Positions 33,589 through 42,122 of a stretch of DNA of 64,000 bases are shown in pieces. The notes below the pieces were generated by a model. It ran no database searches. It was not told the DNA's origin and was given only the letters and a program-made list of their open reading frames with translations. The translations under genes and the position numbers were made by a program. Positions within the stretch are counted from its first letter, which is position 1, and each line of letters starts with the position of its first letter. This stretch comes from Antrihabitans sp038256175 (GTDB taxonomy: Bacteria; Actinomycetota; Actinomycetes; Mycobacteriales; Mycobacteriaceae): the NCBI GenBank assembly GCA_038256175.1, contig JBBSKP010000002.1, positions 21,068-85,067 of the forward strand, read 5' to 3'.

Positions 33589-34978
33589 GGGTCTGTAACG
33601 CCAACGGTGTTTCCGGCGTTGTCTATCAGTAGGTTTCAGCTCCGGGCCAACGGTCTGCGAAGGTGATCGCAAACGCGTTGAGAGCGGGTTTCCAGCGCAT
33701 TGTCCATCGTGCCTGACCGCGCCCGGTCGGGTCCAGCGACCGCGTCACCAAATACAGGCATTTCAACGCCGCTTGCTCCGTCGGAAATGCCCACGCGCCT
33801 TGATCGCTCGCCGATACCGCGCGTTCAGCGATTCAATGGCGTTGGTAGAGCAGATCACTCGTCTGATCTCGATGTCGTAATCGAGGAACGGAATGAACTC
33901 TTCCCATGCGTTCTCCCACAACCGCACCACCGCACCGTATTTACGGCCCCACACCTCGACCAGATCATCCAAGGCCGCGCGCGCAGCCTCAGGGGTGGGA
34001 GCGGTGTAGATCGGTGTCACGTGCCGTTTCACCGCATCCCAGTCTTTCTTGGAGACCAGCCGAAAAGTGTTGCGGATGAGGTGAATTACGCATGTTTGGA
34101 CCGTCGCGAGGGGCCACACGTTCCCGACCACTTCGGGCAGGCCTTTGAGCCCGTCACAGACGACGAAGAACGTGTCCCGCACTCCACGATTTTTGAGGTC
34201 GGTGAGCACGGACATCCAAAATTTGGCTCCTTCCCCGCCGGTGCCGGCCCACAATCCGAGGACATCTTTCTCCCCATCGAGGGTGACGCCGATCGCCGCG
34301 TAGATGGGCCGGTTGGCGACTTGGCCGTCCCGGATTTTGACGTGGATAGCGTCGATGAAAATCGCCGCGTACACGCTATCGAGGGGCCGGCTGGCCCAGT
34401 CCTGCATCTCCGCGATCACCTTGTCGGTGATCCGGGAGACCGTTTCCTTCGACACCGACGCACCATAGATTTCGTCGAAATGGGCGGCGATTTCCCCGGT
34501 GGTCAGGCCTTTCGCGTACAGCGACAACACGATCGCGTCGACCCCACCCAGGCGGCGTTGCCGCTTGCGCACGATCTGCGGCTCGAAAGTGCCGGCCCGG
34601 TCTCGGGGTACGTCGATCTGCACGTGCCCGTTCGCTTCGGTCAGCACCGTCTTCGACCGTGTGCCGTTCCGCACATTGCCCGATTCGCGCTGATCAGGGG
34701 CCTGATTCTTGTCGAACCCGAGGTGGTCGGTCATTTCCTCGTTGAGCGCGGTTTCCAGGACCGTTTTGGTGAACTGTTTGAGCAGCCCGTCAGGTCCGGT
34801 CAAAGACAACCCCTGCGCCTTGGCCAGTCGAACCAGTTCTTGGGCAGCCGCAGCCTCCGCAGAGACCTCCGGCATCGATTTCCGTGTCACATCGTCCAGT
34901 GTCGTCATTTACGGCACCTTTCCCGCCGAACTCACGTCCGGCGTGTCAGGCCGGAAACACCGAAAAATCCACAGGCCC
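33589..34978. mobile_element. IS256-family insertion sequence, 1390 bp
   Basis: Ends GGGTCTGT and ACAGGCCC are imperfect inverted repeats that continue inward to a shared CGGTGTTTCCGGC about 17 bp in. It is flanked by an 8-bp duplication, GGTGAGGG, on both sides, so it arrived by simple transposition and has not rearranged since. It carries one transposase gene on the minus strand. Confidence 0.8.
33626..34908 (-). pseudogene. IS256-family transposase with a single-base frameshift near its end
   Basis: ATG 34908. The catalytic core is complete (IFIDAIHVKIRDG, VVCDGLKGLPE, ENAWEEFIPFLDYD, STNAIESLNARYRRA). At about 33786 the frame should read GHFPTEQAAL, but one C is missing, so it runs into a premature stop at 33763. 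The remaining conserved tail (TEQAALKCLYLVTRSLD to GAETY) continues in another frame to 33626. Either the copy is dead or the base is a sequencing error. Confidence 0.85.
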
Positions 34979-34986
34979 GGTGAGGG
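34979..34986 (+). repeat. Right copy of IS256 target-site duplication
   Basis: GGTGAGGG, identical to 33581-33588. Confidence 0.75.
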
Positions 34987-35045
34987 CGGCGATCGGTGGC
35001 TCGCCGGTGTTGGCAGCGGGGTGATCGGGTCCGGCGGTGTTGTTG

Positions 35046-35516
35046 TTATGCGGTGTCGGTGAGTGGTTGCAGGATGACGCGGTAGCCGAGGGCTTCGAGT
35101 TGGCCGATCGCGCGGGCTCTGGTCTTCGCGGGGATTCGTCGGGTGTAGTAGTCGGCGCCGGGATCGCGGTAGAGCTCGCCGTTGGTGAGCATGTTCCAGG
35201 CCGCGACGAGCATCGAATGCTGTACGGCGACAAGCGCTTTCATAGGACCGCTGCGCGGCGCGATTCGTCGGTATTTGGCGGAGAAATACGTTCCTTTGGA
35301 ACGGGACACCGACAACGCGGCGGTCCCCAGCGCGCCCTTGAGGTGTCGATTGCCGGGCCGGGTCTTCGTCGATTTGACCCGCCCGGCGGATTCGTTGCAT
35401 CCGGGTGCGGTGCCCGCCCACGAGGCGAGATGCCCGGCGGTCGGGAACACACTCATGTCGCCGCCGGTTTCAGCGAGGAATACTTCAGCGACGATCCTCG
35501 AGAGGCTGACCCGCAC
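35046..35516 (-). pseudogene. IS110-family transposase, C-terminal remnant
   Basis: Only the C-terminal Transposase_20 part remains (FPTAGHLASWAGTAPGCNES, then STKTRPGNRHLKGALGTAAL), with its catalytic Ser region. The N-terminal DEDD domain is absent because the sequence upstream belongs to the Clp-N gene. It overlaps the 3' end of that gene, so an IS110 insertion or deletion probably trimmed it. Confidence 0.8.
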
Positions 35517-36051
35517 GGTCGGCCGCGGTGAGGCACGCTGCGCGTTCCGCAGTGCTCAACCGGACTTGCACGACGTGCGCCGATGCTGTCGGCGGGGGAC
35601 CTTCCTCGGTGCGGTAGTCGGCCAGCTTCTCCCGCAACTGCTGCTGCAGATGCGCCTCGTCCATGCCCGACAGAATGCGCACGAGTTGCGCCCCGGTGCT
35701 GTTGGCGTCGTCGAGCAGGCCCAGCATCAGGTGCTCCGTCGCGACGACATCGTCGGCGAACTCGCGGCACTCCCGCATGCTCCGCTGAAACACCCGCTTC
35801 GCGTGGGAGGTGAACGGGATATGTCCCACGGGTTCGGTGGAGCCGACCCCGACGCTCGCAGAGACCCGTTCACGCACCGCGGCGTCTGTGACACCGACCG
35901 ACTTCAGCAGCGTCGCCGCCACCGAGTCACGGGTGCGGGTCAGCGCGAGCAGGATGTGCTCACTGCCGATGTAGACGTCGCACAACAATCGAGCTTCCTC
36001 GTGCGCGCCGGCGACAACGCGTCGCGCGTCGTCACTGAATCGTTCGAACAT
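35485..36051 (-). CDS. Clp N-terminal repeat protein (possibly truncated)
   Basis: 188 residues with two Clp-N repeats (FSDDARRVVAGAHEEARLL, IGSEHILLAL; then AKRVFQRSMRECREFADD, TEHLMLGLL). There is no AAA+ ATPase. Free Clp-N proteins act as adaptors or decoys for ClpC-type chaperones. The last 40 residues are not typical, and the end overlaps the IS110 remnant, so the C-terminus may be foreign. ATG 36051 is the natural start. Confidence 0.8.
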   Translation of the reverse strand: MFERFSDDARRVVAGAHEEARLLCDVYIGSEHILLALTRTRDSVAATLLKSVGVTDAAVRERVSASVGVGSTEPVGHIPFTSHAKRVFQRSMRECREFADDVVATEHLMLGLLDDANSTGAQLVRILSGMDEAHLQQQLREKLADYRTEEGPPPTASAHVVQVRLSTAERAACLTAADRAGQPLEDRR

Positions 36052-36182
36052 CGCTTCCCCGCACCTCGTTGACAGAACCGTGGCGGCAGTCCCGCTCAGG
36101 GAACACCCCCGTCACCAGCAGCCTGCGCACCGGGTTCCACCTGGCGAGGAAGCTGGCACATTATCTGACGTCGCGAACATTC

Positions 36183-36491
36183 TTACTCGGCGGCGGCTGT
36201 CGGTGCCGCTGAGGGCGAGGCGCGGACGACTCCGCGGTGGTCGGGATGATCTGCATCGCGGCGGTATCGGCGGCTTCGTTCGGTGTTGGCGGCCCTGCAC
36301 TGGCAGCAGCGGCAGCCGCTGTTGTAGGCCGACGAGGTGCCGTGGCGCCCCACGATCCGGGCATGCACCCGGACCGAGGCGATGTAGGCCCGCCGGCTCA
36401 GCGTGTTCGCACGTCGACACGACGCACATCGACAGGCGAGGTTGCAATAGGCGTTCGCGGTCCCGTGCCGCGGGTCGTCACCGGACAGCAT
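36183..36491 (-). CDS. Cys-rich HGTxxAY-repeat small protein
   Basis: 102 residues with two copies of a zinc-ribbon-like motif: HGTANAYCNLACRCASCRRAN and HGTSSAYNSGCRCCQCR followed by AAN (written in parts). The pattern recurs in actinobacteria and their phages and may fold around zinc; the function is unknown. The start is ATG 36491 with an AGGTGG-type ribosome-binding site. It lies between the Clp-N gene and a HicB-like fragment. Confidence 0.65.
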   Translation of the reverse strand: MLSGDDPRHGTANAYCNLACRCASCRRANTLSRRAYIASVRVHARIVGRHGTSSAYNSGCRCCQCRAANTERSRRYRRDADHPDHRGVVRASPSAAPTAAAE

Positions 36492-36671
36492 GGCCACCAC
36501 ACCACCTTTCCTCGATCGACTTCGCTGAGCACCGCACTCGCCCGCACGCGATGACGATGCCGGCGGCCGGACAGTCCCCGACGCGTCGCACCTCACTGCC
36601 GCGATCGAGAGTTCCTACTCTACGATCGACGCTCGCCGAGCACAGGGCATTTGCCAGCGAAACTTCCTGTG

Positions 36672-36946
36672 TCACTGAGTAACTCGAACACCAAGTAACT
36701 CGACACGGCCGCCGGGTGCCCGATTTCCGGGGATCGCCAGCGCACAGCGCAATGCGTACGGGTTAGAGAGAGTGTCGGTCCAGTTGATGGTCACGTCGTC
36801 GGGCACGTCGGCGTCGTGACCGCGCAGAGCGTCGATGACCATGGCGCGGGCGTCGTCGATGGAGCGCGACCGGTGTGCTTTGGTGACGGCCTGGATGCCG
36901 AATCCGTGAATGTAGAGCTTTCTGCAACCGACCCTGCCTGGTTGTG
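36672..36946 (-). pseudogene. HicB-like antitoxin fragment (tentative)
   Basis: An N-truncated frame encodes VTKAHRSRSIDDARAMVIDA followed by a DVPDDVTINW strand and a short tail to TGA at 36672. The helix pattern resembles HicB-type partial RNase-H fold antitoxins and related plasmid proteins. No start codon is available after the upstream stop, and no HicA toxin is adjacent. Confidence 0.3.
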
Positions 36947-36993
36947 CCCGGCTTCAGCTCCTGGCCTACCGTGCCTGTAGCGATCCTTGGACG

Positions 36994-37203
36994 CTAGATG
37001 GGGGCGACTTTGGACGCGGACGGACCCTTCGCGCCGGAGGACATCTCGAACTCGACACGCTGCCCATCGGCCATGGCCTTGTCGCCACCGCCCGCGATCG
37101 CCGAGAAAGGTACGAATACGTCCTTTTCGCCGTCCTCGCGGGTGATGAACCCGAACCCTTTTCTTCCGTTGAACCACGTGATCGACCCAGTGAACTTCTG
37201 CAA
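36994..37203 (-). CDS. Cold-shock domain protein
   Basis: 69 residues. RNP1 is modified (NGRKGFGFI) and RNP2 is intact-like (DVFVPFSAI), typical of a CspA-type single-stranded nucleic-acid binder. TTG 37203 has AAGGAA eight bases upstream and gives the normal length; a longer form from 37392 has an atypical N-terminus and is rejected. The usual start of the family (GTVKWFN) is replaced by FTGSITWFN, so this is a divergent member. Confidence 0.8.
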   Translation of the reverse strand: MQKFTGSITWFNGRKGFGFITREDGEKDVFVPFSAIAGGGDKAMADGQRVEFEMSSGAKGPSASKVAPI

Positions 37204-37352
37204 TTGCCGTTCCTTGTCTCGTTCCCGCTGCGAACCGGGCTTTCCGATCTGCGTCGCCGTGCGCCGTGTCGTTGCCCATGTCCGTCCGAGCGGAAGGATC
37301 CACCGGCCGATGCGCAGGCCGATCATTCGACCGAACAACGTCGCGAGGCCGT

Positions 37353-37574
37353 TCAGATAGACACCAACTGGACGCCAACGTCTCTGGAACATCCCGCTGT
37401 GGGTGGCAAGGTGTGTTCACCAGCCGGGTGGCTGTCGTCGGCAGGTAGCAGACCGAGTTGTTCGAGGCGAGGAATGAGTTCGCGGGGAACGGGGCCGTGC
37501 GGGTCGGCGCGCAGCGCCGCGCGTTGCTCATCGGTCAGTCTCCTGAATCGGCTTTCTATCTCATCGTGGTTCAT
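37353..37574 (-). CDS. Small charged hypothetical protein
   Basis: 73 residues from ATG 37574 (NHDEIESRFRRLTDEQRAAL, then a PVPRELIPRLEQLGLLP helix). The first 45 residues look like a compact helical domain; the tail is disordered. No family recognised. It lies between the cold-shock gene and the Rpf-like gene on the same strand. Confidence 0.5.
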   Translation of the reverse strand: MNHDEIESRFRRLTDEQRAALRADPHGPVPRELIPRLEQLGLLPADDSHPAGEHTLPPTAGCSRDVGVQLVSI

Positions 37575-37682
37575 CCCCCGAACCTTACGTTCCGACGCGG
37601 GTGTGGACGTGGCCGGTGTCAGCGCCGTGAAACCGGGCCACCCACCCACAATTGAGGTTATCGACACTGGATTCTGCCGTGG

Positions 37683-38012
37683 TCAGAGGTTGTGTCCGCA
37701 GACTGGCCACGCGCAGGGGCCCTGGGTGGCGAGAACGTTCTCGGCGACGCGTTCTTGCTCGCCCTTGCTGGCGTCGCTCGGGGTGCCGCTGCCACCGTTG
37801 ACTTGCCAGGTGCTCGGCGTGAATTGCAGGCCTCCGTAGTAGCCGTTGCCGGTGTCGATGTGCCAGTTGCCGCTGCTTTCACACTGCGCGACCCCGTCCC
37901 AGTTGTGGGTGCCGGCAGATGCGGTGCCGGTGGCAAGGGCGAGGGGAACGGCAAGGATGCTGGCGGCGAGCGCGCGGCAAATGTGGTTGGGTAAGCCGAC
38001 GATAATCACCAT
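37683..38012 (-). CDS. Secreted Rpf-type transglycosylase-like protein
   Basis: 109 residues. A signal peptide (LAASILAVPLALATGTASA) is followed by an Rpf domain: WDGVAQCESSGNWHIDTGNG then YYGGLQFTPSTWQ, with the catalytic Glu in CESSGNW and two Cys for the stabilising disulfide. Rpf proteins cleave peptidoglycan and help dormant actinobacteria resume growth. It is a minimal single-domain form. ATG 38012 is chosen for the signal peptide. Confidence 0.85.
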   Translation of the reverse strand: MVIIVGLPNHICRALAASILAVPLALATGTASAGTHNWDGVAQCESSGNWHIDTGNGYYGGLQFTPSTWQVNGGSGTPSDASKGEQERVAENVLATQGPCAWPVCGHNL

Positions 38013-38040
38013 TACCGCAGGTATCACGGGAAACCCGCTG

Positions 38041-38272
38041 CTCAGCGCGTTTCCACCCGTCACGGTGACGAAAATAGGCGCGATAACTTGCGGCTGGCCT
38101 GCGCCGATGCGTCGGTGGACCGCGTTGACCTGCCGGTATGTACGCCGACGGCGAGCTCGCGGAGTCCGATTCTATCGGCGCGTCGTCGACTACGCACGGC
38201 ACGGGGCCGAGTCTCGACGCGATCACCACCGGACTGATCACCGCCTCCGCGACGGCCTCGAAGGCGGCTTAG
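38041..38272 (+). pseudogene. Integrase 5'-end remnant, left copy of an inverted pair
   Basis: ATG 38138 opens a 44-residue frame (MYADGELAESDSIGASS ... SLDAITTGLITASATASK) that stops where the homologous remnant at 41733 continues. Its upstream 95 bp (38041-38137) also match the region upstream of that second copy, in inverse orientation (GCGGCTGGCC, CCGATGCGTCGGTG and others shared). It is the start of a tyrosine recombinase gene cut short. Confidence 0.6.
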
Positions 38273-38598
38273 CGGTCTCGCACCCGCTCCAACGCCGCTT
38301 CGAGCGCACCGACGCGACGGTGCAACGCCTGCACAGCGGCCATGCAGACGCCGTTCGCGTCGACCATCGCGATCTGCCTGTCGGTGTACCCGAGCCCGAA
38401 CGTCGACGCGAAGTCCTGCGCCATCGGTCCCAGATGCCGAACGGATTCGTGGTCGAACCCGTAGGTCCAGGTACTGATCGGAAGGGTGGCCAACCGCTCC
38501 AAGACTTCGTTGGCACCTTCGGGCGGAGGCTGCGCGCGCTCGATACCGAACTGTGGCGTGCGAATGAATCCACGCCACAGGGTGACGCAGCCCGGCTG
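38269..38598 (-). pseudogene. Tail-fibre/S74-type intramolecular chaperone fragment
   Basis: An N-truncated frame with the peptidase-S74 chaperone pattern: ERLATLPISTWTYGFDHESV, then HLGPMAQDFASTFGLG and a C-terminal coiled coil (LHRRVGALEAALERVRDR). Such domains sit at the end of phage tail fibres or large surface proteins and self-cleave after trimer folding. No start codon or N-terminal part is present, so this is phage debris. Confidence 0.6.
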
Positions 38599-38943
38599 TC
38601 AGCCGGACCCGCGTTCGGCTCCGAGTGTCAGGGCTCAGCCGGTCAGCGAAGCCGGGATAATCGTCGACGACTTCGGCGAGGCGCTTGCAAAGGCGAACCG
38701 GCGCTTTGGTTTTCAATCAATCACGATCTAAAACTGAGTCGAGTGCATTTCACATTCAGGGCATGTTGCGGTGCATGTCGGCTCGCTCCCGCCACCAACT
38801 CGGCACTGATTCGCCAAGCGCGAGTATGCGAAATCCATCGACAGGTCGATCCGATCATCCGGCAGGATATCCATCCCAAAGTCGTCGGTCAGCTTCAACG
38901 CACGACTCTAGCGAGCGGCGACTTTACCTGTCGCACAACGCGT
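38599..38943. other. Intergenic stretch, nothing recognised
   Basis: No credible gene or repeat on either strand; somewhat AT-richer than its flanks. Confidence 0.35.
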
Positions 38944-39117
38944 TCAGGCATGGTGCACGTTTGCAGGCCGTTCGATTCGTAGCGTCCACGTGTGTCGTCC
39001 AACCCCTACGCTGCAGCTCGCGGTGATATGCGCGCAGCTGCTGCGGATACTGTAGAGGGCCGGCGCACTCGCCAGAATCATCAGAGCAATCACGATGTAG
39101 TCGCCAGTGTCGGGCAT
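38944..39117 (-). CDS. Small membrane protein (tentative)
   Basis: 57 residues with one hydrophobic helix near the N-terminus (DYIVIALMILASAPALYSI). ATG 39117 has GGAGG eight bases upstream, the main reason to call it. No family recognised; the C-terminal half is unremarkable. Confidence 0.4.
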   Translation of the reverse strand: MPDTGDYIVIALMILASAPALYSIRSSCAHITASCSVGVGRHTWTLRIERPANVHHA

Positions 39118-39398
39118 CGTCGTTGCCTCCGTTCGGAATGTCGCGGTAGCGCCGGATGCGACACTGAGTCCCCGAAGGTGTCGGCAGCAGAACGGCACCC
39201 GCGGACCACTTCGCCTCTCCTGGGCGCCAGGCCTTTTGATCGCGCCGAGATCCTGCGCGGCCCGACACACCGGGTGCGGTTTCGACCGGTCCCCTCACGG
39301 CACAGTCGCCTCGAAGCGGGCGAGCATCTGCTCGCGAACAGCACCGCTCCGTCAGACCGATCCCTGGCACGTCCTGATAGCCCGAATCATCAAGGCCC
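39118..39398. other. Intergenic stretch downstream of the iron-storage operon
   Basis: No gene recognised. It may hold the end of the bacterioferritin operon transcript; no strong terminator hairpin is visible. Confidence 0.3.
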
Positions 39399-40076
39399 TC
39401 AATCAAGTTGACAATGCCGTTTCGCGGCTTCGCCCCCCGCCCGCGTACGCCTACCGACGAAAACTCCAGGGTGATATGCGACCCTAATCTCGTCGATGAG
39501 CAACGCCTCGAGCATCGGAACCCGCGGGATGGCTCGCGCAAGTTCCGCAGACCCCAACTCGAGAGCCGTCAGGAATTCAGTTGGGTCGTCAACGGCTCTG
39601 TAGATCCAAATACGTCGAACTCCGGCATCGGCCAACGTTGCGGTTGCCGCGGCCGCCCGGATCGCACCAAGCCATCGACCGAAGTCTGAAACGGAGTGAA
39701 TCGTGACGGCGATGTGCTTGGCCGCGCCAGCGAAAGTTGTTGAGGCTGTTCCTCGGTCGACGACAGGCAGCTCACCCACCTCGACAGACCCGACGCAACG
39801 GCCGACAAAGAACGGCGGAAACTCGTCGACCCCAGCGTCCGCCAGCCATCGCGCCGCCTCGCCGTCCTGCAGGAGCGCAAGGGCCTGCGCCAACGTGTCG
39901 ACGACGACACCGGCGCAGACATAGTCCTGATTGGCGAGTGACTGGTAGCCCCAACGGTTGAGCACGCCGCGGGACGCCAGATCTTGCGCCTGAGAGTCGA
40001 GCGCCTTGCGCCAGCGCTGCGGGTCCAGCACCGTGTACCCGGCCGCGACCACGACCGGACCGTCGACACTCGTCAT
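39399..40076 (-). CDS. Two-domain protein of unknown function in the bacterioferritin operon
   Basis: 225 residues formed of two similar halves, each with a strand-helix pattern like antibiotic-biosynthesis-monooxygenase/ferredoxin-like folds (VVVAAGYTVLDPQRWRKAL and HIAVTIHSVSDFGRWLGAI). No catalytic residues can be named. ATG 40076 overlaps the stop of the Bfd gene upstream by 4 bp, so translation is coupled and a link to iron or haem handling is likely (inference). Confidence 0.7.
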   Translation of the reverse strand: MTSVDGPVVVAAGYTVLDPQRWRKALDSQAQDLASRGVLNRWGYQSLANQDYVCAGVVVDTLAQALALLQDGEAARWLADAGVDEFPPFFVGRCVGSVEVGELPVVDRGTASTTFAGAAKHIAVTIHSVSDFGRWLGAIRAAAATATLADAGVRRIWIYRAVDDPTEFLTALELGSAELARAIPRVPMLEALLIDEIRVAYHPGVFVGRRTRAGGEAAKRHCQLD

Positions 40077-40288
40077 CCGCGACCCTCCTCGACTGGGCGA
40101 TCTTGAGCGATGATCGCAGGCGCGGGTTCGGGACTATCGTCGATCATCCTGCGTATCAAGCGGCAGCACTTGCCACAGGAGGTGCCGGCAGCACATCGAG
40201 CCGCGACCTGTTTCGTCGTCCTCGCGCCTCGGTCGATGACAACCTGCACGTCGGCGGTGGTGACCGCAAAACAGATGCAGACGTACAT
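40073..40288 (-). CDS. bfd: Bacterioferritin-associated ferredoxin (Bfd), copy 1
   Basis: 71 residues with the four Cys of the BFD [2Fe-2S] fold (MYVCICFAVT and GTSCGKCCRL). Bfd reduces the ferric core of bacterioferritin to release iron. It lies 64 bp after the bacterioferritin gene and overlaps the unknown gene downstream by 4 bp. Its C-terminal 20 residues are an extra tail. Confidence 0.88.
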   Translation of the reverse strand: MYVCICFAVTTADVQVVIDRGARTTKQVAARCAAGTSCGKCCRLIRRMIDDSPEPAPAIIAQDRPVEEGRG

Positions 40289-40352
40289 GTGAACCTGCGC
40301 CGAGTTCTATTCAGTCAGTTCATACGCCGGGCGAGACGGTTCGGACGGAAGT

Positions 40353-40838
40353 TCAGCCGGCGGTCGGGGGCTGGTCGACGAGTTGGGCGAGATACAACTG
40401 CTCGCCAAGCTTGTCGATCAGGGCAAGCTGTGTCTCGAGGTAGTCGATGTGCTGCTCCTCGTCCGCGAGAATCGTCTCGAAAAGGTTTGCGGTGGTGACG
40501 TCGGCCTTCTCTCGGCACATGATCACTCCCGGGCGGAGGCGGTCGACTACCTCGAGCTCGACGGCCATGTCGGCTTCGAACTGCTCCTTGATCGTCTGAC
40601 CGATCCGAATTGACTGCAACCGTTGGTAATTGGGTAGGCCATCCAGGAAGAGGATCCGATCGGTCAGCAGCTCCGCATGCCGCATCTCATCGAACGATTC
40701 TGCCCGAGTCAGTGCGGCCAGCCTGGTGAAGCCCCAACTCGCCTGCATCTTCGAATGAAGAAAGTACTGATTTATCGCCGTTAATTCACTGGTCAGTTGC
40801 GCGTTCAAGAGAGCCAAAACCTCGTCGTCGCCCCGCAT
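40353..40838 (-). CDS. bfr: Bacterioferritin
   Basis: 161 residues of the ferritin-like four-helix family. Ferroxidase ligands are visible: Glu in LLNAQLTSELTAINQYFLH, E-x-x-H in DEMRHAELL, Glu in MAVELEVVDRL, and E-x-x-H in ADEEQHIDYLE. The haem Met is expected near residue 52 (SFDEMRHAE). ATG 40838 has GGAGGTGG upstream. Two Bfd genes flank it, an unusual duplication, and iron-box sequences lie upstream of the operon. Confidence 0.92.
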   Translation of the reverse strand: MRGDDEVLALLNAQLTSELTAINQYFLHSKMQASWGFTRLAALTRAESFDEMRHAELLTDRILFLDGLPNYQRLQSIRIGQTIKEQFEADMAVELEVVDRLRPGVIMCREKADVTTANLFETILADEEQHIDYLETQLALIDKLGEQLYLAQLVDQPPTAG

Positions 40839-40901
40839 CGCCCACCTCCGGTCGAACCGCTGAGCCGACCGTAACAGGGCGCTAGCCACCACCGCAGGAG
40901 A

Positions 40902-41099
40902 TCACGCAACCACTGCACAACTCTTGGTATTGGCGCCCGACACTTGACTGTCAACCAGGCCATCCAGCCTGTCGAGGCAACTGCCACAGCCGGTTCCGGC
41001 ACCGCAGTGCCGCCCGACATCCTCGACGGTGCGAGCGCCATCCCTGAGACATTCATGTACACGCGCGTCCGTGACCGCGGCGCAGATGCAGACGTACAC
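40902..41099 (-). CDS. Bacterioferritin-associated ferredoxin (Bfd), copy 2, first gene of the operon
   Basis: 65 residues with the same Cys pattern (MYVCICAAVT, GTGCGSCLDRL). It lies 63 bp upstream of the bacterioferritin gene on the same strand and just downstream of two IdeR-type boxes. Divergent enough from copy 1 that they are not a recent tandem duplication. Confidence 0.88.
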   Translation of the reverse strand: MYVCICAAVTDARVHECLRDGARTVEDVGRHCGAGTGCGSCLDRLDGLVDSQVSGANTKSCAVVA

Positions 41100-41125
41100 C
41101 CAGGGCTCCCTCGACTGCTAGACAG

Positions 41126-41163
41126 TTAGGTAAGCATACACTTCACTAGGTTGGCCTTAGTTG
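41126..41163. promoter_or_regulatory. Two adjacent IdeR/DtxR-type iron boxes
   Basis: TTAGGTAAGCATACACTTC (41126-41144) and CTAGGTTGGCCTTAGTTGA (41145-41163) each match about 14 of 19 positions of the actinobacterial iron box TWAGGTTAGSCTWACCTWA. They lie 27-64 bp upstream of the first Bfd gene. Paired boxes are known where IdeR activates iron-storage genes when iron is plentiful. Confidence 0.6.
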
Positions 41164-41226
41164 AGCGCCGATCTGATGCAGATGTCACCGTGATCGCTCG
41201 ACAATGTTGCCTTCGACCACAGCAGA

Positions 41227-41733
41227 TCACCGGAAGAGGCCCACCCGGTGGCGGCGCGGCGCGGTGTCGAGTGATCCGCAGATCCACCGGCAGCGGTGGT
41301 CGGCCGCTCGCGTCCGACTGCCATGGTGCGGCGGATCCCGGCGAGGGTGGAGCGGACCATGTCGTGATCGGCGACCGCGCCGTGTCCGGCGGCCCGGTGT
41401 GCATGATTGATCGATCCCACCCACCGGCTCAACGTCGCCCGCAGAGTAAGCCCGCTCCCCCATTGGTGTGCGCGCCGCCGCTGCCGCGTCGACCAGATAC
41501 GCCGCGACCACCGCGGGGTGCGCCGGCAATGCGGTGTGGTTCTCTCGCCAGCACCAGCGGTCGAACCGGTCCCAGTCCGAGCGGTAGGCGCGCCGTGTCG
41601 CCGGGGCTTTCGACGCCGCCAGTGTGTCGGTGATCCGGCTGGTGGTGATCGCGTCGAGACCCGGCTCCGGACCGGCTCCGGTCGACAAAGCACCGGTCAG
41701 GTCGACTTCCGAGAGCTGGCCGTCGGCGTACAT
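41227..41733 (-). pseudogene. Tyrosine recombinase N-terminal remnant, right copy of an inverted pair
   Basis: ATG 41733 (MYADGQLSEVDLTG ... LDAITTSRITDTLAASK), then a core-binding region (ATRRAYRSDWDRFDRWCWRE and HPAVVAAYLVDAAA). Near 41440 the frame shifts; the expected SRWVGSINHAHRAAGHGAVA segment continues in another frame, and the catalytic domain is missing. It is homologous to 38138-38272 on the opposite strand, including upstream DNA. Confidence 0.7.
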
Positions 41734-42122
41734 ATCGGCAGGGTAGCCGTGGTCACCGACGCATCGGTGCGGGCCAGCCGCAAGTTCTACCGCCTGTTTT
41801 CGTCACGGTGACGGCTGGAAACACGCTGACCTGGCTGTTTCCGGCGATAGCTGCGGTAAGGGCAATTATCGTCGGTGACTTCCACGGGCTGCATCCGCCG
41901 TCTCCCATTTGAGCCGACGTCGCTGGCCGAACTCATCGTGCGGGCGCCGATGCTCAAGTTGGTGCCACCGACCTGAGGATTTCGATTACGACGCAGCCCC
42001 CGGAATCGACCGCAAGCTGATCGCCGAACTCGGGACCTGCCGCTCTACCTCGAATATCTATCCGCCCGGTGTCGCCAAATCGTGCGGCGTGGAGCACGCT
42101 GTCGTTGTCACGCAGCTAAGAG
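41734..42122. other. Upstream repeat of the right integrase remnant, then unassigned DNA
   Basis: 41734 to about 41835 matches 38041-38137 in inverse orientation. The remainder to 42122 has no recognised gene and no clear repeat. Confidence 0.45.
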
